DNA from: Deroplatys truncata | Taxonomy: Eukaryota > Arthropoda > Insecta > Mantodea > Mantidae | NCBI GenBank assembly: GCA_030765065.1 | Contig: CM060980.1 | Location: 63,100,364 to 63,164,363 of the forward strand | DNA: 64,000 nt | Direction: 5' to 3' | Shown: positions 46,277 to 58,800 of the stretch, piece by piece | How positions within the stretch are numbered: position 1 is the first letter of the stretch | How the letters are laid out: each line of letters opens with the position of its first letter | Position numbers and translations under genes: made by a program | Notes under the pieces: model-generated | Databases searched by the model: none | The model's input: the letters and a program-made list of their open reading frames with translations, nothing else | What the model was told of the DNA's origin: nothing

Positions 46277-46497
46277 CATTTTAATTTACCCTACCTTTAT
46301 TCTGTTGGTGTAGCTAGGCATAGTTCCATTTAAAAATTGTATGTTTGCTCAAAAATACACTTTCTCAGTATTATTAAAATCCGCTTATAGGCGGAGACGA
46401 GACCCTGACTACCAATCAATGCTGCGAAAACTGCACATCAATAGCATTTTCCATTTCCGAAATATTTGCGGTGCAAGTTTTAGGTGATTCACCTGTA
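46277..46497. repeat. Right terminal inverted repeat of the DD41D transposon, outer part
   Basis: Aligns with the reverse complement of 39741-39945: TTTACCCTACCTTTATTCTG, ACACTTTCTCAGTATTATT and CCGAAATATTTGCGGTGCAA. It ends in AGGTGATTCACCTGTA next to TA. Confidence 0.85.
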
Positions 46498-46499
46498 TA

Positions 46500-46692
46500 T
46501 CAGAAACTTTGTTTTTGAGTTGTACTCTTCACACACACATGTGCGCGCGCAGGTAACTGTTTATAAAAGTGCGTTTTTAGTTTCAAGGGATCTCAAAATT
46601 TTTATTTACGGTGAAATTTTGATGTTCAATTTTTTTTGTGCAATACGTACTTCCTGTGCTTACTATAGATACGTAGTAGAGAAAGTAAAAAT
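46500..46692 (+). repeat. Family R copy 5, truncated
   Basis: Only the terminal part remains: TTTTTGAGTTGTACTCTTCACACACACA, split here by family variation, through to ACGTAGTAGAGAAAGTAAAA. It begins at the edge of the DD41D transposon, which may have cut it. Confidence 0.65.
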
Positions 46693-46699
46693 GTGGCAA

Positions 46700-48880
46700 C
46701 GATGTATATCAATATGATACGTAATTGTGAATTGTAGACTCTTGATTAAGGGAATAAATTCCTTGGGGGAAAGTTATGTATAGTTACCGCGCTCCATGCG
46801 ATAACCGACCTGGAAAAAGGAAATTCTGAATGTTAACCTATATCCGCTGGATTCGGTGGGAATCATTACAAGTAGCTAGTGGTAGCAAATGGACTGTTAT
46901 TTTAAACTAAGCAAAAATATAAATATGTTTTATAGGGTACACTTTCTTGGTCACTGATGTTCAATATTTAATTTAGGCTTAAGCCTTATCTCAATGAGTG
47001 ATTAATAAAACCTAATGTTTTGAGAGCTGTTAAAATGCAAACATATAACGCAGCAGCAGAGGAACTGGCAGTAGTAGGCAGCCTTGATACCACTACTCTA
47101 AGGCGGGATCTTTATTATACCTTTAAATATTAGTTATCTTGAATCATGGGATAGCAGCCGCCGGGTCTGACTCGGTACAGGTATCTAATTGAACCTCCTG
47201 GTTCTGCGATAACATAGCTCACGCGCCAACTGAGGCTAGCAGCATTTGGAGCTCAGTGTTTGGCATGGTATATGGTGGTGATGCCATTATGTTGAACTTG
47301 AGTTTAATTACTTGTATAGTTATCGGGTGTATTCTACAGAACAACACGTGTGTGAAGTTTTGCTCACATGTGGTCCCTCAGCTTGCATTTATACGGAAAT
47401 TCCCTGGTGTCACCTTTCCTAACAATCCGCAATTTATAAGTTAGAATCTTTTTAAACAAAAGGAAATATAGGTATCCAAGAGTTTTAACCGAGGAAGAAA
47501 ATAGCTGTCTCGCATTTCAATATATTTTTAGAAACAGCTGGCTTTGCAGATCTAAATGTGACTATTATCTTTGGGCAATGCCTATAAAGTTAATGTACAA
47601 ATCCTCATATGATGGAAGAAGTAATATTCGGCATGTGTTTTCAAATTTTTCAGCTGTAGAAATTTGTGGAGTGTTCAATGTGTTTAACAGCAGTCAGTCA
47701 TAAATATACGCAGGATATATAATCTAGAATACCTTTTATAGCGAAAGATAAACGTAAAACGATAATGTATCGCATCGTTAATATTAACCGGGGAGAAACG
47801 GCGGACCGATCTCCCGTTAGTGCATGAACGGATTCGTATAGCAGTGCCGTGGGAGGGGCGTACTACCAGTCGCGTCATTCAAGAGAATCCCAGTATTACT
47901 CCTAGGTCTCTCTGTAAAATAATTGCTATTTACGTGTAGCAACGAAATGGACATCGTCCTTTTGAACTTATTACAAGTAATAGTCTGAAGTCAAAAGAAG
48001 CATGTTTCAAAAAATATTTTGGAGTTAACACAAAACTAAGATCCCTAAGACAGCTATTTTGTATTGATTATAGGTGGATAAAATAGATAAGCAAATTGTA
48101 TTTTATTACAGTAATCAGATCACTTTTACAATAAGGATTGAAATGTATTATCTTAAGTAAAGAGTAAAGCAAAGCCCATGAAATTTGTGTCGATTTATGG
48201 TTAGTGAGGCAATCGTTCAGTAAACTTTGAGTCCTTCACTGCTGTTATACCTAATGTGCTAATTAATAATGTGCTAATGAACTTAGCTGTTTGCTAAAGT
48301 TGAGAATCCTCTCAGTACAGCCATTAAGAAAAATTATCAGCCTGCATTTAACAAAGGTTGCCTTGGTGTTTCTGAGGCATTCCACAATTAACTTTTATTT
48401 TGTAACTTGAAGTAATTAAAAGCCATTATTTAAAAACAGCGAGCTCGATGAGAAATTCCAAATATTTCCACAGTTGGAATCCGTTAAAGTTTCAGCAGCG
48501 TTGTTCTCATTCTTTAAGTTAATGTTAGTCTTTAATGTGCTGGCAGCTATGGGAACACTCCCAAAATTGCTATGTAGATGGCATGCATATGCTTTCCCCT
48601 AATCGCTGTCTTGTATACAACATTGCGTTTACAGAAATTCAAATGCCTTTCGTTTACGGCAGCCGTGGGCGTTGGTACTAGGGGTAGTTATTACTGCGAC
48701 GGTGCTGTGTATATTACACATACACTGTTCATACGCGCTTTTCCTGTTTTTATGTCAGGATCTTCAGTGGCGGAATGTTAAGATAGTCGTACTAGCTCAG
48801 AACGATCTATGTCAAATAGATGACAAAATAAATATCAAGACTTTGCTAAATTATTGCGGTTGTTGTAATACTAGGGAATA
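46700..48880. other. AT-rich gene-free stretch
   Basis: Short frames without domains. One SINE relic lies at 47130-47245. Nothing else recognised. Confidence 0.4.
47130..47245 (-). repeat. tRNA-like SINE relic
   Basis: On the minus strand, box A is TAGCCTCAGTTGGCGCG and a weak box B GGTTCAATTAGA follows about 40 bp later. The distal part of the head is diverged. Confidence 0.45.
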
Positions 48881-48881
48881 T

Positions 48882-48928
48882 ACCACCACCACCACCACCA
48901 CCACCACCACCACCACCACCACCACCAC
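48882..48928. repeat. (ACC)n microsatellite
   Basis: About fifteen perfect ACC units. The poly-Thr frame through it is an artefact. Confidence 0.95.
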
Positions 48929-48929
48929 G

Positions 48930-50280
48930 ACTGAAATGTTTGATACGTAGTGCCTGCAACTAGCATTCAGGAGGTTCTCGGTTCTAATTATGAATATCAT
49001 TCAAGAGTTTTTCCACCGAATACTTAGCTGGAATAGCTTTTGAATAGCTTTCAAAAACGTTTCCACTTTTTTCCCTCCATTTCACATACACATCACTTGC
49101 CGTAAACATGACTGCAAATGTCGAAAAAAATTACTTTCCTACATGAATGCATTCGCTGTCCGCATTTGCAGCTCTACAGTAAACAAGCATTCAGACACAA
49201 TCGGTTTATTTTAGATGACGTGAACTGTACGTATTTAATTATATCCATTGCAGATATGCTTTATTTTCTGTACTGCTTATCCATGCTCAGCCTAGGAATT
49301 GTTATATTTCATAATGTAAAGTTAAAATTGTCATTATAGATTACGCTACAGAGCCTGTTAACTTCATCACATTGTCATATGAATGTTTTATGCACAGCAC
49401 CTGGGCTCTTTTGAGTAACGTTTCATTTATTATTGGGAACGCGCATGGCAATGTAATTATACTCGCATATGACCTATTCCGATTGAAAATTCGTAGAATT
49501 CGAAAATATTAATAGGAAACAAAAATTATAACTCTAAATATCATTAGCTTACAATTTAATCTGCAAAAATGTGACGTGAGGCAATAACGCAGCCTTATTA
49601 GTCTGTCGTTACGGTCTGTGTTCGTCTTCCGAGCAGAAAGAATTAAACACGTTCTGCTAATATGAAACTGATACCTACACTGTGTTTATTTCCCTTTTGT
49701 TTTAGTGTATAGTGTAGTTAAGTGCAGCTTTTCCATAGCATATTTAACAGAATGTTTTCATTAAGGGATCAACATGAATTCCAACCAGATGATGAAGCAG
49801 AAACGCCGAATCGCGCTTAGCTCCTCTGTGCGCCAATACATTGCATACCTCCAGCAAATTGTTTGTTTTCACCCGCCATACACACCTGAAATCAGAAAAG
49901 GATTCTGTCATGGCAAAGAAATGTCAACGATATCTCCGAAAAATCTACAATGTTGCGAGGGTCATTTTGATGGAAGCTAAACGTATTGTCACATTTCGAT
50001 ATACTCCGGTATCTACCAATGGCTCGGAATCAGTACACTCATATAACACACGGATATTTCTTTTTATTTTATTCCATTTATTTTCTTTATTTCATTTCTA
50101 AAACATTCTACGCTTCGAAATAAAAATTATGAAGTTTTTAACGTTTTGAAACATTTTAAGGATTTTTATGTCTTCATTGTAAACAACGCTAACGGATTAC
50201 ACCGAGACATTATGGATCTAATTCCGCTGGCAACATTCAGGATAAAAACCAGCGGAAGTGAGAGTGCAGCCCACATCTGG
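48930..50280. other. AT-rich gene-free stretch
   Basis: No recognised domain in frames of up to 86 codons (49774-50101). Confidence 0.4.

Positions 50281-50283
<3 letters not shown>

Positions 50284-50329
<46 letters not shown>
50284..50329. repeat. (GA)n microsatellite
   Basis: About 23 GA units. Confidence 0.95.
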
Positions 50330-50332
<3 letters not shown>

Positions 50333-50379
50333 CCTTTAAGCCTAGCCGAAGATCTGTCAAAAGTACGCGAGCGAAGATA

Positions 50380-50626
50380 GCATGCGTTTCTTAACGATAT
50401 TTGTTATATAAGCTTAGGCTTTTGATTCACGGGAAGTTATTAGGTTTAGGGGTTATATAACCTTACGTTAATTAGCAACCAGTGGTTACACCAAAGCACG
50501 CTTTGCTCGCATGCGTTCCCTAACGAAGCTTGTAATTCATTGTTTATGTAGCTTATGTTTCTGATTCTAGGGAGGTTAGGTGAGATGTATTTTTTTTAAT
50601 ATAAACGTAGGTTAATTAGCATCCCG
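50380..50626. repeat. Two-unit tandem duplication, about 130-bp period
   Basis: Unit 1 starts GCATGCGTTTCTTAACGA and ends GTTAATTAGCAACC. Unit 2 starts GCATGCGTTCCCTAACGA at 50509 and ends GTTAATTAGCATCC. The interior is alignable but diverged. Confidence 0.6.
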
Positions 50627-52090
50627 TAAATTTTAACATATGCACTGTAAAACATGACTTCGGTGGAGTTTTCAAATGTTGGCGGCATTGAGTTAGCGAC
50701 TTTTTAGCGAATTCCACCTCTAAATGGCTGCGTTTCTACTATATAAGTGTGGTCCTTAAAAGGGCGAGTGGGTCACACCACTTCATTCCAGCAACATCCA
50801 GAATTCACTCCCTTAGCATGCTGGATTACTCTACATGCATTTTCTTACTGGGTTTAATATTTTTTGCTATAAAACAATCTATGGATACGGAACTTGCTCC
50901 GGTCATTTTTTCTGTGTTTTTATTCTAAAGCTTTTTTTCTAATATCAAGTTGTTGAAACCTTACAATTTCTCTTAATCTCTTTAAACACTGCATTCAACG
51001 TTTTAGATGACTTTGATACTAATATAATAAAAGTTTCTAAATAATACAGTATTACTCAAACATAATCTATATTTTCCGGTGCCAAATTAAGAAACCATCG
51101 AGTAAAAGTGGGAACATCTGATCATTCTGTGTTAAGCAATTAACGTTTCTGGTTATCACTATCATTATAATCATCATTTTCATGTAACAAAATACTGATT
51201 TATTTGCTCCTTTCTTAATGTTATCCTGACACTACAATTAGAGGTTCCTTGGAGTTTTTTAAACACTACATTTGTACTTCATTGTGGAAACAAGTTGCAG
51301 TTATTTTAATTCTCTCCATTATCCCAGTGATTTTATATCCATGTAATACAAATTAATAGGCAAACAAGCTGCTAGTCTAATGAAAAAGCTTAAAGCCAGA
51401 TGTTTGACAGATGTATGACTTCGTTGCGAATGAGAAATACGGTTACTATGCTTCACCGTTATCTTCTGAAAACTAATTAATAACGCATCTTAGTTTTTCA
51501 ATATAAGCATTAGATTGTTGCAACTTAGCAAACTTGAATAATCAGGCGTATAATAGATGGCTATACAACTTAGCAATATGCTTTTAATCCGCGAATTTCG
51601 GCAGCTACAAAATAGTAGTTATTTCTGAAAAACTATGCTACCATTAATGCATCCATACACGACAGGTTATCCGACTGTGTATTTTTAAAATCTCATCCGT
51701 CATTTTGGTAAAAAAATTGCGAAAATTAGGCTCTAGTCAACAATATACATCAACCACCAATGCAGGTTTATAGCGCAACTTCAACTCGTACTAGACGGTG
51801 ACGTCACAAGTCGGTCACTTACGTGAAAAGCGTTTCCGGGAGCTTTGTGAAATTGGACTTAAATATGTTTTCCTTGCTTTCAAAAGTACGTAACATTACA
51901 ATGCAATATCATTTTATATGTTAGTATGAGCATGAACGTTTGATTAAAAATATTTTTAGCCCTCTACATGTTTCCAATTAATTGTTGTTTCACTCATGAC
52001 GTGTATAGCTAAAATTGTGAAGTAGGTATTTTATTAGCACCAAGTTTAAAAAAATATTTCCTTTGTAATTTTACTGTTTCTTTAAATATT
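50627..52090. other. AT-rich gene-free stretch
   Basis: No supported gene. A TGACGTCA palindrome sits at 51799-51806 in a slightly GC-richer patch. Confidence 0.4.
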
Positions 52091-52094
52091 ATAT

Positions 52095-52740
52095 ATTTGT
52101 TTGCCTCGGCAGCGTCAGTATTATTGTATTATTGTTAGAGACACGTTTCTCTTAGCAGGGTTGTGGTGCGACAACAACGTAGGCTTACACAGATTATAAT
52201 TTTACTTCACTCCTTTTATTAATACTTGATACGATTTAAAAAGCACTTCACTGATATAGAGAGCTGTAATATTCTTTAATTAATTACTTGCACTTTTTAA
52301 CACAAAACTATTTTCGTTTCACACGAATACGTATTAAATTTCTTGAGGACACTTTTTGCGTCTGGTTAGTAACGCTGTCTGCAACCAACTGAACTGATTT
52401 CAACCGCCTAAACTTGTAAATTTCTGTATTTCAAGTCTCTGATTGGCTATTCCTAATCCAATAGAATACCTTCATTTAACTAAAGCTTTTTCTGGTTGTT
52501 GATTGGCTATTTTTATAAACTGTCACTAATTTACATTATTGCTTCCAAGAATCACAAGTAGTATTGTTAAACTCTCAAACTCATTATTGCCTCATGGTTA
52601 TCTCATTGTTAGCAACTTCTAACCTATTATTCTCACAGCTCCTACATTATTAAATTACGTAATATATTCACATAACATTATTACGCTTGGATACAATAAT
52701 ATAAACATATACAATGATTGCAATATACACTTTTTTACTT
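52095..52740 (-). repeat. Dispersed repeat family L, copy 2
   Basis: Inverted relative to 9335-9990. Landmarks on the plus strand are TTAGAGACACGTTTCTC, GTTTCACACGAATACGTATT, two ATTGGCTAT motifs and CTCATTGTTAGCAACTTC. Divergence is moderate. Confidence 0.65.
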
Positions 52741-53960
52741 TGTGTTCTACTTCATTTTTCCACCATCACTACAACAGCAACTAAGTTACGGAACAGTTAA
52801 GATTGTACGTACATTGGCTGCTAACTTGTCCCGGAATCCTTAGCATGTTCATAAACCTTATCACAAAAATGGTGCTTTGGGCATGGAGTGCGACCGCCAT
52901 GTATTCACCAGGTACTAAACAATAGCTTGCTACCAACCGTTTTGGGTATGTACAGAAGCCTATTAACCTGCGGTCCTGTAGAGGGACTAAAGGATCACTA
53001 AGATTGTACTTAGTTCAACAGCTTACATTGGAACCAAGATACTCCATCTTGTTCAATGAACAGATTTAACGAAACAATGAAAGCATCCTTTCCAATAGGG
53101 TTGCAAAATAAAACTTTTAGGCTGACGCGGAAGGTCGATAAAACTCCAACAAACTTCCTCTCATCAACTAATCTACTCTAGTTCTAGGGCATGGCCGCAT
53201 ATTCACACTCTTAACTCTTCATAATTCATTTTCATGGACAACTGGAGACAAAATATTTGTGGCAAATAATAATGCACTTAAATTGAACATGCGGGACTGT
53301 AAGGAGGGGAGGAACAGTGGCAGGGGACCGATAGCCAAGTAGCCGGGTTAGCCCGCATAGGTGTCATCTGTAGCAGGCTACAAAATATGTAGCGCTAACT
53401 GTAATGTAATATCGTGCCGTTTGATTGTTTAACTTTTGGCGGCCTTAAGTTATAAGTTGTTTTCAATTTCTCCTTGAAATATGATCCTGGAAAGTTAGCG
53501 TGCGAATTCGTGGACTCTCTGGAATGACATTCTGGTTTTATCGGAAGCACTAAGGAATCAATTTTGAAGAGTTTAATATGGAAAGAAAAGAAAAAGAAAA
53601 ACGAAGAAACGGAAACTTTTAATCATTTGAAATAAGCATTTCCATTTGGAACAAACAGCATGGAATATTTCCAAATGGCTGCTATATAAAAAGATAAATG
53701 TTATACTTCAATGAGCGCTAGCTTTTTCCTAAAGTAAGTTTTCATCTCTCTTACAGTTTCCAAGAAAGCGAATTATGAAATATTTATTGCCAATAAAGAG
53801 GACTTCAAGGGCTATTCACAGAAAATTTCATATGATACTTTATTTGTCATACACATATCTTAGACCTATGACATTTTATCTAAAATCGTTAACAGCCTTT
53901 TCTAAGGAAATAAAAAACGACGTTAAAGTTTTTCACGGAAAGTGTGGTTTGGGATGGCAG
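52741..53960. other. AT-rich gene-free stretch
   Basis: No supported gene or repeat. Confidence 0.4.
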
Positions 53961-54538
53961 GATGTTCATCGCCATATTCATCCCTTCATCCCCGTCCGGT
54001 CGAGGTGGGTTCATTCTCGTGACGGGGACACAAGGTAGGCTCTCGTGCGTTCTGTGCATTTCATTCCATGTCGCCCCTCGCCATCGTTTCTTTCTTTTCT
54101 TCTCTTTATGCACATTTCGCCCCACGCCCATTCATTTACACATCTCTTTTACTTCTTCGCCGGCCTACCTTGAGTGCGAAACGCCCACACACTTTGTTTC
54201 TTTTAACCTTTTATTTTAATCCTCCGTGGACACAGCCTGACGGATACCCGCGCACTGGGTGCGCAGCTGGGTGAGTGGGTAATGGCGTCATCCCCACCAC
54301 CCGGGGTCGTTATGCAGGGTTTGTGTTCGTATCCGCTGTTCAACTGCAGTCCCGCGGGGTGGCCATTGCATGAGCTGCTGACTTCTGACGGCGATTGGGT
54401 CCCTCTGTCTATGTTCTGGAAGGTGTGACCCTGGGGTGAGATAGGTATAGATAGGCCACTCACCCAAGCCGGGGTAACGCCCGGGAAGTCAGAGCCCGAG
54501 GTCGGAGACGGTTGCAATGGTGGAGGATTTTTTTCGCT

Positions 54539-55825
54539 ATGGAGCACCCTTTCTCCATTATAAACAACAAGCGCCGAAAAGTTAATGTAAATGAAGTAGC
54601 ACCGCCAACAGCTGGTTGTTACTTAATGATTACCCGTACAGAGGAAGGACGATCATTCGAGAAGGTGAACCCTTTTGTCATCCAGAAGGGCATTGACTCA
54701 ATTGCTGGACCTGTTCATTCCTGCACTCCTACGTAACGGTTCATTGTTGGTTCAGAGTAAGTCCGATCAACAAAGTAAGACCTTATTGCGCGCCACGTTT
54801 CTCCACGGTTATCCCATCCGTGTTGAGAAGCACCGCACCTTGAATTCCTGTCGCGGCGTTGTCACCACGCATAGCCACGATGGTATATCGGACGAGGACC
54901 TGGTAGAATATCTTGCAGACCAGAAGGTGACAGCGGTTCATCGAGTGCAGGCCAAACGCGACGGCGTATTGGTACCCACTCGTACCCTGTTTCTAACATT
55001 TGATGGCGTCGATCTGCCCACGAGCATTTCAGCAGGGTACGAACGGATTGCTGTGATGCCTTATATTCCTAGACCTCTGCGTTGTTTCAAATGCCAACGT
55101 TTTGGGCATACGCAAGTCTCTTGTAAGAGTGCCGTTACCATCTGTGCATCATGTAGCCAACCCTCACGCGAAGGTACCTGTTTAACAGTCCCCGTCTGCG
55201 TTAATTGTAAAGGGTCTCATTCTGCGTCGTTTGCCAACTGTCCACGGTACTTGGACGAGAAGGCGATCCAGGAGATCCGGGTAAAGGAAAAACTCTCCTT
55301 CGCTGAAGCCCGGAGGCGTTATCATGCGCGCCAACCTTCACTCCTGCGATCTGGCACATTTAGTTCTGTTGTTGCCTCGCCAGTACCACGAGTAGATGCC
55401 GAAACTCAGACCTGGACCATGACTGCATTAACCGCCACTACCATCCGGCCGTCATTAAAACTACAGTTACCAAGCCCTATAAACCTGGTCCAAAGTCTAT
55501 GAAGTCACAAGGCGCTGAAAAGAAACCAAAGCAGAAACTTCGTAGGGAAGATTTTCTGAAGGACCTTCCGCGTGCGCGCGGTAAGAAAAGTTCACTTTCT
55601 CCTCCTCGGAGGTCGCAGTCCCAGGACGCTTTTGGGACAAGCCGCGCTCAGCGGCACCCCTCACCCGTCGCCACCCAGAACCGATTCACGGCGCTTGAAT
55701 CAGTTTCTGGCTCTGAGCGCGTGGGCCCTCCCTTCGAGGAAGCTATGGAGTCTGACCAACTCCATTCCAAAAGCCCGAGCCCAAAGGTTAAACAAAAGGT
55801 AATTTTAAGCCGCCCTTCTAAATAG
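54539..55825 (+). pseudogene. Gag-like ORF1 of the I-like element, two frameshifts
   Basis: The likely start is the ATG at 54539 (MEHPFSIINNKRRKVNVNE). The frame covers FEKVNPFVIQKGIDSIAG, then a shift near 54720 leads into RNGSLLVQSKSDQQSKTLL and IRVEKHRTLNSCRGVV, the conserved middle domain. Three zinc knuckles follow: CFKCQRFGHTQVSC, CASCSQPSREGTC and CVNCKGSHSASFANC. The frame after 55499 carries the basic C-terminus (KKPKQKLRREDFLKD and TQNRFTALESV), reached by another shift at about 55430. The protein would bind element RNA. Lesions are few compared with the jockey-like element. Confidence 0.8.
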
Positions 55826-55846
55826 ACAGTTTATCCCTTTTTCTTA

Positions 55847-58800
55847 ATGGCTATCCTGACCTGGAATACACGTGGTGTACGATCGCATAGGGCGGAACTG
55901 CAACTTTTATTGCGTTCCCATTCGCCTATGGTCGTGTGTTTGCTGGATACTAAGCTTCGCCCTCATGATCCTTTTGATCTGCGAGGATATACTGCGGTTC
56001 GCTACGACCTTGAGCCGGAGGAGGGTACTCCTGCCCATGGAGGTGTCATGATATTAGTGCGTAGCGACGTTCATTTTCAAACTCTCGCTCTTACGTCCGA
56101 CTTGCAAGCTGTTGCCGTAACTGTTCAATTACCCGGCTTTTTCTTTTCTGTTTGCTCTGTCTATTCAACTCCATCGTCTCCCCTCGCTCCCGCGGACATT
56201 CGAGCTCTCCTGTCCGCTCTCCCAACACCATTTCTTCTGTTGGGAGATTTTAATGCCCATCACCCCCTGTGGGGTTCGCTAAGGGCTTGTGCGAGGGGAA
56301 CAGTTCTTTCCGACATTTTTTACCAATTCAATCTCTCCATCCTCACCGGTGAACCTACTTTTATTTCTGATTCTTCTGGTACATTCTCTCACCTGGACCT
56401 AGCCGTTTGCTCACTCCAGCTTGCTCGTCGTCTGCAGTGGAACGTCGTCGCTGACACCTACTCCAGCGACCATTACCCCTGCGTCGTTTCTCTTCTATCT
56501 CACCACGTCCAGCATTCCAGTGTACCTACCTGGATATTCCGAAAAGCCGACTGGAGCTTGTACTCCAGCCTCGTGCATTTTGACGATCAGCCCTTCGCCG
56601 ACATTAACCAACTAGTGCAGCACCTTACGTCTACGATTTTCTCTGCCGCCGAACGTGCAATTCCCGTTCATCCTCTCAACCTCGGCGACCGCCTGTTCCG
56701 TGGTGGAACGAGGATTGTCGGGACGCCGTTCGTGCCCGTAGAACTGCACTTAGGGTGTTTCGGCGACACCCTACACTTGATAATTTGGTGACTTTTAAAC
56801 AATCGCGCGCCAGGGCTCGTCGCATTATTCAGGATAGCAAGAAGGCGTCGTGGACTCGTTTTGTCGAGTCTTTTAATCGCTTTACGCCTTCATCTGTTGT
56901 TTGGGATAAACTTTGTCGCTTCTCAGGTAAAGTGTCGCATTGTACTGTTTCTGGCCTTCAGGTTTCCAATGCCACCATAGTGGATCCGGCTGCCATCGCT
57001 AACACTCTTGGTGCTGCCTTTGAGGCGGTTTCCAGTTCAGACCATTATTCCGCCGGCTTTCGCTCTATCAAAGACCGGCTGGATTCCGTCTGCTAATTTT
57101 CAGTCTGCTAATAATGAGTGTTATAATGAACTTTTCACAATGAGGGAGCTGGAGCATGCTCTTCATTGCTCTAGGCACTCCGCTCCTGGCCCGGACGGCA
57201 TTCATGTCCTGATGTTCAAGAACCTTTCAGTAAGCTTTTTCTCTTACAGATCTATAACCGTATTTGGCAAGACGGCTTTTTTCCTTCCGTTTGGCGCGAA
57301 GCCACCATTGTCCCTACACTTAAGCCTGGGAAGGATCGCCAACGTCCTTCCAGCTACCGTCCTATCTCCCTCACCAGTTGCGTTTGCAAGGTGATGGAGC
57401 GCATGATTAACGGGCGGTTGACATGGTGGCTTGAGTCTCAGAAACTTCTAGCGAACGCTCAGTGCGGGTTTCACCGCTATCGCTCTACCGTCGAGCATCT
57501 GGTGTCCCTGTCGACGCATATTATGAATGGATTTCTGAGAAAGTGTCAAACCGTGGCTGTGTTTTTTGACCTGGAGAAAGCTTATGACACTTGTTGGAGG
57601 GGCGGCATTTTACGTACACTTCACGCATGGAATATCCGCGGTCATCTTCCCAAATTTCTTCGGGAGTTTATGACGGACCGCGTCTTTCGTGTACGTGTGG
57701 GCTCGGTTTTATCTAGTCGTTTTATTCAAAAGAACGGAGTACCGCAGGGCTCTGTACTCAGTGTCACACATTTTGCGATAGCTATCAAACCCATTGTTGA
57801 TTGTATTCCAGCTGGCATTTCATCGTCCCTTTTCGTTGACGATTTTTCCATTTATTGTAGTTCACGGCGGACCTGTCTACTCGAACGCCGTCTCCAGAGC
57901 TGTATCGACCGTCTCTACGCCTGGAGTAACGCTAACGGCTTTAATTTCTCCGCCGAGAAATCCGTCTGCATCAACTTCTGGCGCCGGAAGGCTTTCCCTC
58001 CGCCCTCTCTCCGTCTTGGGTCGGAGGTCCTTCCATTTGTAGACGAGGTGAAATTTTTGGGGTTGGTCTTTGACCGGAAGCTGAGCTGGACTTCTCACGT
58101 TTCCTTTTTAAAAGCAAAGTGTGGCCGTTCTCTTAATATTTTACGTGTTTTAAGTGATACATCCTGGGGAGCTGATCGGACCGTCCTTCTTCGCCTTTAT
58201 CGCTCTTTGGTCCGATCCAAGCTTGATTACGGGTGTATTGTTTATTCGTTGGCACGTCCATCTGTGTTACGTCGATTGAATGCCATTCACCATCGTGGCA
58301 TAAGAGTCGCTACAGGGGCCTTTCCAACTAGCCCTGTACCCAGTCTGTACGCAGAAGCTGCAGAGCCTCCGCTGTCCTTCCGGCGTGAGATCCTTTTGTG
58401 CAGCTATGCTTGTCGGCTCTCAAGCTTGCCTAACCACCCGTCCTTCGATTTATTTTACGAGGATTCGCTTGATCGACAATATTTCGTTAGTTCCTCTGCA
58501 TTACTACCTCCAGGGGTTCGATTTCGACAACTCCTTCGGCATTTGGACGTTACGCCAGCGCCGGCCCTTCCCAGGGGTGAAACGCATTTTCCTCCATGGT
58601 TGCGCGCTGAGGCCCACTATCACCTTGGGCTAACGTCGATGCTGAAGACTGAGACCCCTTCTTCAGTCTTTAGATCGGCTTTTTTAGAAGTACGGGCGCA
58701 ATTCGGGAATTTTCATTTTATCTTTACCGATGGATCTAAGACTGATGCTGGAGTTGGATGTGCCTTTGTTTTTGGTCAATGTAGCTTTACGTTTCGTTTA

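Larger units (their letters stand above)
39741..46497 (-). mobile_element. DD41D DUF4817-type transposon, split by a Penelope-like insertion
   Basis: The two ends form long inverted repeats. The left repeat is about 39741-40033. The right one is 41300-41373 joined to 46277-46497, separated by the Penelope-like insertion. Removing the insertion and one target copy leaves an element of about 1.85 kb, which fits one transposase gene. The right end extends to TATACAGGTGAATCACCT beside a TA. The left copy of this last 17-bp stretch is lost or diverged. Shared terminal landmarks are TTGCACCGCAAATATTTCGG and GGTAGGGTAAATTA. Confidence 0.85.

Noticed and set aside
48672-48950. Small protein with a poly-Thr tail
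   Set aside because: Created by the (ACC)n microsatellite; no conserved domain before it.
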